DNA from: Branchiostoma floridae
Lineage: Eukaryota > Chordata > Leptocardii > Amphioxiformes > Branchiostomatidae
DNA: 64,000 bases
Assembly: GCF_000003815.2 (NCBI RefSeq)
Contig: NC_049993.1
Location: 13,199,851 to 13,263,850, forward strand
Reading direction: 5' to 3'
Shown one piece after another: positions 20,301 through 32,300 of this stretch; the stretch's first letter is position 1, and each line of letters opens with the position of its first letter. A program made the position numbers and the translations under genes. Under the pieces are notes generated by a model. It saw nothing but the letters and a program-made list of their open reading frames with translations. It made no database searches and was not told the origin of the DNA.

Positions 20301-23300
20301 TGACGAGATATTCTAGTGAATTTAAAGATATACAATACAGTACTCAAGAGGTACTAAAAGATGCAAAAAAGGGAACTACTAGTAAATCAAAACTAGCTAG
20401 AAAAATACTGCATCGAGGAAAAACAGTTACACTAGCTCCCGAGAATAATTTCATCAGGTTGGTAGAATATAGGATTGGTCAACCTTAGCCACGTTTGGGA
20501 TTATTTTCTCACCACAAAAGCGCCACCTACATCAGCTACATATAGCGGTAAGAAGCAGAGCTCAAGTTAGAAGCTCTGACGAAGGTGTTTGAGAGACATC
20601 GAAACGTAAGCTATGTAAGTACCTGTTGGTTGTGTAAAAAGAATTCTCCTACAGGTATATCCAGTTACACTAGCTGCTGACTAAAAAAAATTCAATTGAT
20701 AATATCAATAGTTAAGCTACTAATGCCCTCTCTGGGTCTTTCCATTCTGTGATGCACATGTTTAACCAAAGGATGCTGAGGTTTTCCATACTCCTCTGCA
20801 TCATCCCCATCCACATTCAGGTCCTGGTCACTGTCATTCTCCTTCTTACTCCGCACCACCTGGAACCCTTGGGCTGAACAAGACATCAACAGCAACATTA
20901 GGGTTACCAGTCAGAGTTCAATTCGTGGAGTGGAAAAAAAATTAGATGCAGTTTCAGGTCTTATCGATAAATTCAACAAAAATCTGCAAATTCTACTATT
21001 GAAGAGGTTCATCAGTCATGTATATGAGTAAGTTTTAATAGAATATACTTCAGTGACTCTTGAAAGTATGCAAAACACATCCCAGTACCCCTAAATTTTC
21101 GATGTCTGCTCAATACATCTTGATCACAGAATGACCTCATCTTGCGAGATCACGAGACTAGGTTCGAGACTTGTGTGGATCTTCCAAGATTCTACTGTTG
21201 CCTTCTCATAGAAAATACCATCTTCCTACGCAGGGACAGCCAACAGCCAAACTGCCTGTCTGGATGTGCCCTGCTCCTCCAACCGTCACCCTTAGTTCCT
21301 AACCGCTCTGCTTATAAATATTAATGAGTTTACCCTTATACATGCCAGACAGCTTTAGAAAATGGAAAGCCTATTCTCTGATTGGCTGACAATTAGTTTG
21401 GGGGGGACGTCCGCAGGAACTAAGAGTGACGGTTAAAAGAGCAGGGCACATCCAGACAGGCAGTTTGGCTGTCCCTGCGTAGGAGGATGAGAAAATACTT
21501 GGGGCATTATTGTGATTCTGAAAAACTGTGTTCTAACCTTCAAACTGTCCCTGTAGCATGGAGGTTGCTCTGACGCGAGTCTGTCCAGCCCAGGTGTACT
21601 CCTCAACACCTCTGTCTCACCCTCCACATCCACTGGCTCCGTCTCACTCTCTCTTTGGCTCTGTGGGGAAGCAATACAGAGGTTCATTCACAATGCTACA
21701 ATTGAGAGACCAATCAAACTTACAAATCAATCAAAAAGTCATACAGTCAAAACTACCCGGGTCCATGGGGCCAATACAATCTGGTCTATGTGGACAGGTG
21801 GTCACTTATAAAAGACAGGATTCTGAAAGTGTGTCAAGGGGAAAGATAATATAATAAAAAGTGGTCACATTTGTAAAGTTTGGACTGTACGCCTAAGAAA
21901 AGTTTCTTTGTATAGAGTGTATCATCAAAGGGTACCACCACTCAAGTGAAGTTGACAAAACAGTAAGGAAAAATGTATTGTGGCAAAAAAAATAGCTTCT
22001 GAGAATTTTTGCTAAGAAAATACTGCATGTACAAACTACCTTTATGCAATTGAGGAAAAGCCTTATGAAATTTTGAAAAGGGCTCCGCTTCTGGGACGTT
22101 GTGAAGAAAAAAAATCTACCTTCAAACAACACTTTTGCAAGAAAGAGCATTACAGAATTCTCAGAAGGCTTCTATTTCTCGACAAATAGTGCATTTACAA
22201 ACTATCCTTTTCCAAGGAAAAGCAATAAGGATTTCTGAAAAGGCCTCTACTTTTGTGGTGGTGCCAATCAATTCGTAAACTACGTACCTTTTTGAGACAG
22301 GCCTCCACATGTCCGTTCATCTCCTCGGGAGTCCCGCCCAGCTTCACGCTGCAGATGGGGCATGCTGGGAGCTCGTCGGAGCTGGTGGCCTCCTCCAGGT
22401 TACGCTTCTTCTTGGCGGCCTTGCCTAGACGGGCTGTGGTGGCAGAGGCTGGCATGGATATCAAGCTAACATAACGCTGCTGGGAAACTTTCAACAACAC
22501 ATACTCCAACACAGTATATGCTGAAAATGGCTTCATTTACTATATAAAAGCAATAATCCTCGAGATGTATCCATTAAAATGTATCCACTCTTCTAACATC
22601 ATTGCAGAGTCTGTAGACTCTGTACTTTTAAAATTGGAATCATTCTACCACGTCGTCACAAAACTTCTTGAGATGCCTGTAATATATGTTTATGTTGTAT
22701 ATACTGCTTCTACTATGAGCCAATTACTTTTAGTGTCTGGAATAAAGAATTAATCAACAGAATAATGTACCTCCTTTCTTGATATGTATATGTGCCAGTA
22801 GTTGCTTTCATTCTGACAAAAGCTGCGTTACCAAGTTCTTTCTATTTCTTACTGGTTAAGTCAAGCCCAAACTTACTCTTCAAAACTTCCATGCATAACA
22901 CTGAACTTTGAACTTTTTGCTAAAAATCTAATGACATCTCTTACCATTCAATCTCTGTTGTCTGTTCATCTTCACTCTCTGGAAATTCTGCAAGGAAAAA
23001 ACGAGCAGTCAGCATTGAGTGCATTTCAAAATGTTGGCGTGCTTAACAACGTACATTGCAACATAAACATGGTGATGATGACAGCTAAGACAAAGGAGTG
23101 CAGACACTCTAGTGAAATGATATCCGAAAACCTTAAAACAAAAGAACAAAGAAAGGTGCATACTCTTGTCAGCTTGACACCCCATGTACACAAAACGTTT
23201 TGTGAAAAATGATTGTCTTAACTTTCTGAAGATTTCTATAGTTTTGAACCATAAGGTTTTGACACATGTCAATAAGCCAGTTTACAATTTAAACTGTATG

Positions 23301-26300
23301 TGCACAGCAAGATGCACTGTGGGTAATGTCAAAGGTCAGTGATCAAAACTTGTAAACAGTTCTTGACCCATAGATATGCTTGATATGATTTGGCAATACA
23401 AATGCTTTATTATGTCTCAGAGGACTTCAACTGTGACATATCATCCACAGTGCACCTTTGCATGCACTGTTTAAACGGTGATCTAGCTTATAGATGAAAA
23501 CAATGAGAGTGCCCTGTTGTGGGAAGCCTACACTTTGCAATGGAGTGAATCAATGGAGTATGACTATGACTATAGTATGAGTGGAGAACTGAGATGGTTG
23601 TACCTTGAATGCAGCACTTCTCCTGCCTTCCTGGGGTATACCTACCTCATAGCGACACATGGTAGGGTTGTCGGGAGGGGGAGAGGTCTTGACGCGACTA
23701 CCCGAGGGTGTTGGCGGTGAGGGGAAGGTCGAGGTGGAGGGGCTGGGAATGCTCTGTGGGCAGAGACACATGAGGCAACATGGTGAATGGCATGCTGGGA
23801 TACCTACAATACCCTCTGTGCTTATTTGCATAATCTCCTAGCAGATGTAGGTAAAAGCTCAGTGTTTTACATCTTTTTTAAGCTTTCCGAATTGTCTTTT
23901 TGTGTTTCTTTCAGTGTTATACATATATTTATATATTAGAATTAGAGGCTTTCTAGTTGTCTTCCTATGACCAAGTGGACTGTGTTTCTTTCTCTTCCAC
24001 TTACCCTAAAAATGTATTTATAAGCCTAAAAAACATGTGAAAAACACTGAGCCAGGCTCTACATCTGCTTGGAAATAAATCCGCAGGGGTTAATACAGCA
24101 AAATTGGGAAATTGAGGTCTTCTTCTTCTTCGTGTCATCACTATACACTATAATTGAGGTGAAAGTGAAAGAAAGTTATCTATACAGTTTAGACAAAAAA
24201 ATCAACTTAACATCTTTCTGATAATAATATGATACAGGCCTTAAGGATAAAATCTTGTGACAATTACAGATATCAGATTTCATGCTTTGTCCATTTTGTG
24301 ACTTCTTCCATTTTTGAAAAATAGTTGTTTTTCCTGAATGGGAACTGACAGAATTCAAGCTTGAAAAAGTGTCATGCATTATAATAAATTTAAAACATGG
24401 GCATATGTCTATATGTCCAGGATTCGGCTCAGATTTAATAACAAACCCCATCAAGGGAACTATACATCCATTAAAATCATCTGATTTATGAATAATTCCA
24501 CATCCATGTTCAACCTAATGACACCATGTGCAACTTAAGTGAAAGTTTTCAACCCTAACCCTGTTAACAACTGCCCTTCCTTCCCACTCCATGACCTTAC
24601 CACTTTTAGAGCATACTAACGGCGCGGTTAGCTCGCTACGCGGTGCGAGATTGACAAGCGAGACCGCTACTCCCGGGGTTGGCGGGCGGCAGGGGTCACC
24701 GACTCGGGGTCACGAAGGTTGGACACTTGTCGATCCAATCAATACTGATAGCATTGGTCTCCGCCATTATCAAGTCACGGCTACAATTAGGGCGCTACCG
24801 ATTTCGCGAATCTTTCTCAGTAAATCATTTTTCTCCAGTCGTTTTCCGAAGAAAGTGGGAAGCTGATGAAATCGGGAGAAAGTTACTCATTTATTTCGGT
24901 ATTGACCATGCGGGCTTAATTCAGTTCAACTGCATTACGGTGTTTTATATAGAAGTGCATTGTGCTACAAGTGGATGGAACAAAGGAAGTTATCTTTTCC
25001 AGCAAAGTGGAATTAGAAGTGGTATTGACTTTCCCTGAGTTTGAAGTACAGTATGTCTAACCCTCCCCCACCCCAAGACTTAACAATTGTTTATTGGGAT
25101 TCATAATCAGGCTAAACAAGTAAAGACTTAAACTTAAATTAACAATGTGTGATCATATTGGTTTAGAGTCATTTGGTTTGCACTTGGGTTTTCAATTTCA
25201 TACTGTGTGGATCCTTAGAAAAAGAAAGCACCATTAAAACCATTATGATGCTGTTACACACTATGGAGTACAGGCAATACCACCAATATTATCATCAAGT
25301 TTGTACTATTTAGTTTGACTAATCTACACAAAGCTTCCTTGGCTGAAATTAAATTTGCCTATCATAACACTGACTATTTCTGCGTAATACTGAGGGCTAC
25401 ACTACATCATGTATTGCTGACAGAACGACCAGTGCCCCCCTTCCCACTCTCCCATGACACACAACAGATGGCACATTTGAATGTGAAGCACCTCCTTTGT
25501 CCTGTCTTGAATTTAAAGCTAAACACCAGTGTAGCAGCAAAAAACGTATACCTATATGATACCGCACACTTACAAACATATCACTCACATCTACAATCTC
25601 ATACGCAGCACACAGGCATCCAGATTAATAAAGCAATAACAGAACAATGAGAAATAGATTACATGCATATTTGAAAGGCAGCAATGAATAACTGAGTGTT
25701 CATCTATTCTAACACTCACAGCGTGACTGGCCCTGTTGACTTGATTTCATTAAATGCCACATATGCATTCAACCTAGAAGATCTAATAGCAATTTTGAAG
25801 GACGTTACCATCTCATTTTCCTGAGCCGGATCCTAAAATGATTATGACAGGGGTGAGAAAGGGAGAGTATCCATAATATTCACCAGGCAGCTGCCATGAT
25901 TGAACCGGCGGCCATGATGAGCTTGGTCACATGACCTCAGGTCGGGGCTACCCATGGAGGTCATAGTTCAGAGGGCACATTCCAGAGGTCGGTACCCAAC
26001 TTCCTGTATCCTCTATGTTGTCAGGGAGACGGAGAATATTTTTGCGTCCCTCATTAGCATTTTGCTAGCCAATTTCCTAAAAAGTATGCTTTGAAGTCGT
26101 GAGTTCTCTTTGTTCGTTCAGGAAAGACTTGCGGCTGGAACGCCTGCTGAGAATTACGGCTTGATTGGGGAGAGACGCGTGCTACACACGAAAACATCCC
26201 CTCTGTCAACGGGAGGCTCTGTGACAAATGTCAACGGTTTTGTAAGCTGTTCTGCTTCGTTAAAATCGTCCTGCTTAATTAATTGAGGAACTAATGGGGC

Positions 26301-29300
26301 ATAGCAGACTCCAAAGAGCATGCTCATCCCATTCACAGGGTACGATGATAACATTTACATTCCTAAAGGGCTCCCTGCTAGCTTGTTTAACCACAGAGGG
26401 AGAAGACCACCCAGATCATTCAAGCACTGACAGTACCAGACATGTACATGGACAGACACAAAGCCATAAGTTCACAACAAAACACAATACGGTAGTACAA
26501 GTTGCCCCAGACAGTACAAAGCGGAGTATTTTAAAATTGTATCCAAATTGGCAACCAGAACTTGAATTGTGGAAAGTAGAAATCAACAATTTACTTGAAT
26601 AGAGAAGATCTGGGCTCTATAAATTTTTTTACTTTTAGGTGATAATTTTGCCAAGAAATTCTTGGGGAATTTATGAGAATGTTGTTATGCAAGTACGTAA
26701 ACCGTCATAATGTGTAAAGATTTCACTATAACACTTAATTTTTTGGGGGGTACTCTCCAGTGTCTGTCCTTTCTTCCCTCTCATATTATGTCCTTGATGA
26801 AATTTATTATAGTCCTAAAAAAATAATACTTTGTAGCATTTCCATACACAGTTTGTAAACAGTTTCACTGATTTAACAGTAGAAAATTTTCAGTAACGCC
26901 ACATGAAATCTGTCCAATAAAATGAGGAAATAGCATTTCAGAGGGTCTGACAGAATCAAATAAAAAATATGAAAAAAAAAAATTCTCTGGACCCCCTAAA
27001 ACAAAATGTTAGATGTCAGGCTGAAAGCCTGGTAACCATTCTCCACTGGTCAGCTTAGGGGTGTTTAACCGTACCCAGTCAGCCTGTTTCTGTCCACCTG
27101 TCTTTTTAGATGGCCTTTAGAGTTTTCAGCATTGCTAATTTATAACAGCCCCTTAAAAATTTCAGAGCGTGCAGGAATGAACTCTGCAGGTGGGTTACAC
27201 TCCTAGCACTGTTAAGAATTTAATAGATAGCGGCAAGCTACCAACAGTACTAGTATGGTTACTAGGCTTCATACTTCTCTTACATACACAAAAGAAACAA
27301 AGAAATGTACTTCACCACGTAAATATTCTTTTAACCTCTACTGTCTACTTTCCATCGCAGAGTAACATCTACTAATCTATGGATGATTTTACCGACTTGA
27401 ACAATGTTTGGTATAATTTGCCTCGTGACATTTCGAGTTCAGCACATTAAAACTCAAACATGTCACTTCCCTGTAATGAAGACAAAGGGGCGTACTTCCG
27501 GAGCCCCTGATAAGCTTACGTTTCTGTTAATTAAATCTGCAAATTCATATATAAATGCATAACCGAGTAAGTCGAAACATAAAGTAGATCACAGTTGTTC
27601 TCTACTTTCTAATTTAGATTGGATACAATAACACAAAGCAGCCATGCACAAGTTGTATTGAGTTAATTGTTTTTAACAGTAATGAGAAAGTTGGCATTTC
27701 ACATTCGTAAGTATTTGTTTCTTGCTGCAAGTTACATAATTAGGCCTCCAAAGTTGCTGATTCCGTGATTTTACGCTGTGTAGGCATTGAACACTAAAAA
27801 ATTCATAAGAATGCCAGTTCTGGAATGAAATTTAAAAAATGTTTGTTGCAGCATTGTAATTTGGCTATGCAAGAATATGTAAACTTAAATACATTCAAGT
27901 TTGCAGGGATCTAATTTCATGATACTTTCGAGTTTATGATAGCACTATAGTCACATACTGTAGAGCAATGAAACCACCAAGCAAAAGCATATCTTTTGTC
28001 TGAAAACTACACGAATGGTACTCTCCAAGCAGACTGAGAGCTTAGGCTCCGGTTGTTTTTTTAAGTTTTTTTTTTTAGTCATTTTTATTCGGCCTTTTTA
28101 TTTTGTATTGTATCTTGTATTGTTACTTCAAGAAAAATGACCAAATAGAAAGCTCGATAAAAACGACTAAAAAGACGTTAAAAAAACAGCCGTAGCCTAA
28201 CCTCTGCTCGGAGAGTACACGAATGAATCGCCAAGAACAGGATTTGGGAACAAGTTCTGAAAGAAGTGATTAGGATATCTCGGTCCTTGAAACCGAAAGC
28301 TGAACCATAGTTGGGTAAGCTCTATTCAGTTATGGGATTATATTATACAGCTCCACTGACAAAAAGGTAGTACAAACTTAGTTACAGACTGAACCTGTGT
28401 CAGACTGACTCAGTGGCTGGATTTCACTACTATGTAGTGTACACAGTACTGAATGTGTAGTGCATGTAATATTGAATGTGTAGTGTACACAGTATTGAAC
28501 GTGTATTGCATATAGTATTGAATGTGTACTATATGTGCAGTATTGAATGTGTTGCGTGCAGCACCGAATGTGTATTGGGTGCAGTACTAAATGTGTAGTG
28601 CATGCAGTACTGAAAGTATAGTGTACGCAGTACTGATTGAGTTGCACAAGCAGTACTGAATCTGTTAAGTGTTGCTTTCAGTACCAGATGACATTGAATG
28701 TGTAGTGATTCTTGTACTCATTTATGTGTAGTGTACAAAGTACTCAATGTGTGTAGAGTAAGTGAAATGTAATGCTGAATGTGTAGTGCTTTCAGTACTA
28801 ATTTATGTGAAGTGTACAAAGTACTCGATGTATAGTGCATGTAGTGCTGAATGTGCCAAGTGCTTGCAATACTGAATGTGTAGTGTACACAGTACTGAAC
28901 GTGTAGTGCTTGCAGTACTACATGTAAATGTGTAGTGTACACAGTACCAAGGCAGTACTGAATGTGTAGTGTTCACTGCATGCAGTACTGCATGTAAACT
29001 CCTGGCCACTCCATCCTGTAGTCCAGAAGGTAGATAACTAACCCAGGGACGGGTCAATGATCAATATTAGTCAGGAGTTGCCCTGGCATGATGAATGGCA
29101 AATCAATGACCCTCCTGTCGACACAACTCACATGTGTGTGATCACCCAGGATTGGCTACAAATTGCAATCAACAGGACTTGCCCGGGATATCAGAGGCCA
29201 AACTTTGTAGCAATCAATAACAAACCCCAAGATATAGACCTCTTGGCGCGATCAATTGCGATTGGTTACAAGCTACAATTAAATGCGATCAGAAGTCAAT

Positions 29301-32300
29301 CGTCTGCACTAATTCCGATGATGAGCGCACTCTCGACTCAACTGCAGGCTATCGATTTTCGCGTCCAGCCGCTAAAATCAGGGCCACCGCTGAGTCGACT
29401 TCCATGTAAGGCAAAGCTCCCTATCAGTAAGTTACTTAAAGAAAATCAAATTATTTGGCTTTCTAATTTCACAATGTAATTACCGGTCTCACAACAGCCC
29501 AGTTAAGGTTGGGCCGTCCCTGGTTGACGTCTTGGCTCGATAGATCACTAGAGGGTGGAGCGTCTTCACAGCAGGTATCTCTCTGTGCCCTAAAAGCTTT
29601 TTGTCATGTCGTTGGAATGTTTCCTCCGTTTAGATGGCTACAAGCACTGTGGGCTAACAAACTAAATTATTGATCTAGCAGTAACGAATCACTGTTACTG
29701 TACTGCAGAGCAGTGGTCAGGAAGAATAGTGACTTTTTGAACAACCTTTGCAAATGAACTAATGACATGTACATTTGAGTATTTTCGGACCATTAAACTT
29801 ACTGACTAAGGTCAGTCGTTCATAAGTCCAAGGTTTGCAAGGGGAAACCATAATTTTTGTGGATATCATTATGAGAAATGCATATACATGTACCACAAGC
29901 CAATTTCTAATGTGCCAAATCACTCAAATGTCTGCAAGCCTGATTTAACATCTAATGACCAAATAAGTGATGTTTTTTTAGTACAAATTCATAAAAGATT
30001 AAAACAGAAGAAAAACATACATTATAACCTCTCTAACTCCACTTTAACAGGTCTTGGACAGTTTTGTTTGACTAGTTGCTATTCTTTCTCAACATGTCAA
30101 TGCATCCAAGACAAATTGCAAAGTAAAATGCGATGGATGGGGTGAGAAAAATTGCTGCTATCTGAACAATCACAAAAGATGTATGGCACTTATATATCAT
30201 ACAGCGCTTTTACTTTACACTGATAAGCATAATTTTTATGGCTCTGTTCTTCCACGGTACTTCGTACATCTTCTACTCACATCACTCCCCATCATAAAAC
30301 ATCATTGATTTTGCCTCCAGCAAAATAACATCATTATGATCACGGCTTTGTCAGAAATTGAGATCGTATCAGCCCCGTTGTGATGAAAGATAAGCTGCTG
30401 CGTTAACCTGCACGATATTCAATATTTAAAGCCGCCGGCATTGCTGTCTGTTAATTCTGATTACTATCACGGAAGCTATAATGACTCGTTGTTGAAACAT
30501 TGATGAGGAGGAAACTATCGACAGCTTTTTTTAAAGTAACCTTGACCAATTTTCCTGTTGAGAGGCTGATGGTAAGAAGCAAATTCCAGATAAAAGAGAT
30601 ACTGATGTGTAAAATACTATAGGTCTTTTCAAAATTAAGCTAACTGTTATCTCTACTGTAAAAACTTGTGATTCCGATTTTCAGGGAAAGACCCTCCTTC
30701 ATATACACACCTTGACTCTGGCCTTTGTCTGGAACACCTTCTTGCAATATGATAAGTTTGAAAAGCGTGTAGGCAATTCGAGACAATACAGCTTTTAGTT
30801 CCAGAAAAAATATTTACAAATTCTTACGGATGGTATACATTTTAGAGATATTCCTAATTCAAGAAAAAGATATTCTGACAACATCTTTCTTACAAAGTGA
30901 GGGTGCTGAATTGAGCAGCATCTTGAAGGTAAAAAGTACTTATTATCAGTAGTTACTTTGTTCTTTGCTTTCAACAATCAGATGTGTAATTTGCTAGATT
31001 ATCGTTTCTTCGGAACTGTTATGACCTGCGTTATACATTAATCTGACAATATAAAAGGTACATAACTCTAGTTTTACTTCTGCCATGTGGGTAGTTGACT
31101 CTAAGGCTGTATCAGTTTACTGCAATATTACTAAAGTATTTGCAATACTTTTATTTTCCTAGTGCCTCTCCTCCCAAAAAATCATAACACTGATGAATAC
31201 ATGTTTTTGTGCTACAGTTTCTATTCGAAGGACTACTGCAAAATCCTACTTTTCACTCCTTCTATGAAATTAAATCCCCGCAACAATAAGTGCATTTACA
31301 GTAACTTCAGCAGCCACAAAGAAACGCCTCGGGTGCAAAACGCAGATACCGAAAGTCGATACAGTGTATATTTTATTTGTTGCTCCAAGAGGACTTGTTG
31401 AGAAAAAATACAGATAAAACAGCAACGACAAGGAAAACTCTTCGCACTCTGATTCCCTTGACCATCTAGTCAAGGATGCTTAATACATCAGATAGATACT
31501 TCACCTGTGATAAAAGGACGCTCAGTTATCGTCCTGCCTTGAAGAACGTTGCGTGCTAGGGCACAGTACTTGCAAGAAAACTTATCAAAGGGAAAAAATG
31601 ATGCACCCATAATGACTGTTTTGAAAGGATGCGTTTAGAACTACCAAACATCAAATGAATGCGTGTGAGTGGTTCTTTTGCAATCCCGGACTGAGGATGC
31701 CTCTTGATAATAGTTCTGTTGGCCTCTTGGGGAACTGCACTCGATAGCGGAGACACGTATCTACCCTTCAAGCTTCACAAACACCCGATAAACGAAAGAG
31801 GAGTAAAACATCTGACTCTGAACAAGATACCGCGCCTATCGAGTCTTTGACAAGTCAGAGGAGCGTGCGAGTACGCCGCGGTGAAGTGGCAACGACGCCG
31901 AGACCCTCGACACGTCAAACCACTTGTCAGCACGCATCTGCCAACTTTGATGTACCTACTTGAAGAGGACGGGGGTATCAGTATTACTTGGCTTTTATAG
32001 ATTTGCCCGTTGGCACTACATGTATCATTAAAGGCCATGATTTAGTAACTAACCAAGCCCGGAGTCCCCAGCCCCATTATAGATCGGCCTGAGTCAGTAA
32101 TTTCCACCTCTGTAGGGTTTAACACTAGATAGTTCCACTTGCCCGAGGGGCCCGGGGAGATCAGAGGTTGGGAGCTGCCACCGAAATTACCTGCCACAAC
32201 CAACTAATGGAGGACGCGGCAGGATGGATGACGCAGCAGTAATTGTGCTCGCCGTCCCTCGTGGTAGACTTCCCTGCTTGCGAACGATGATTACCACTCG

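Noticed and set aside
21433-21687. 84-codon minus-strand frame over the RNF220 exon as a separate protein
   Set aside because: Its second half is the wrong frame of an RNF220 exon; the alternative frame carries the conserved EEYTWAGQ block.
22195-22536. 113-codon frame starting at an ATG near the second RNF220 zinc finger, as an independent gene
   Set aside because: Only 22,288-22,448 is coding, as an RNF220 exon; both ends of the frame run through splice sites into intron.
28378-29057. Several minus-strand Cys/Tyr/Thr-rich frames resembling a repeat protein
   Set aside because: They follow the minisatellite period and change frame with unit length; no conserved start or splice context.
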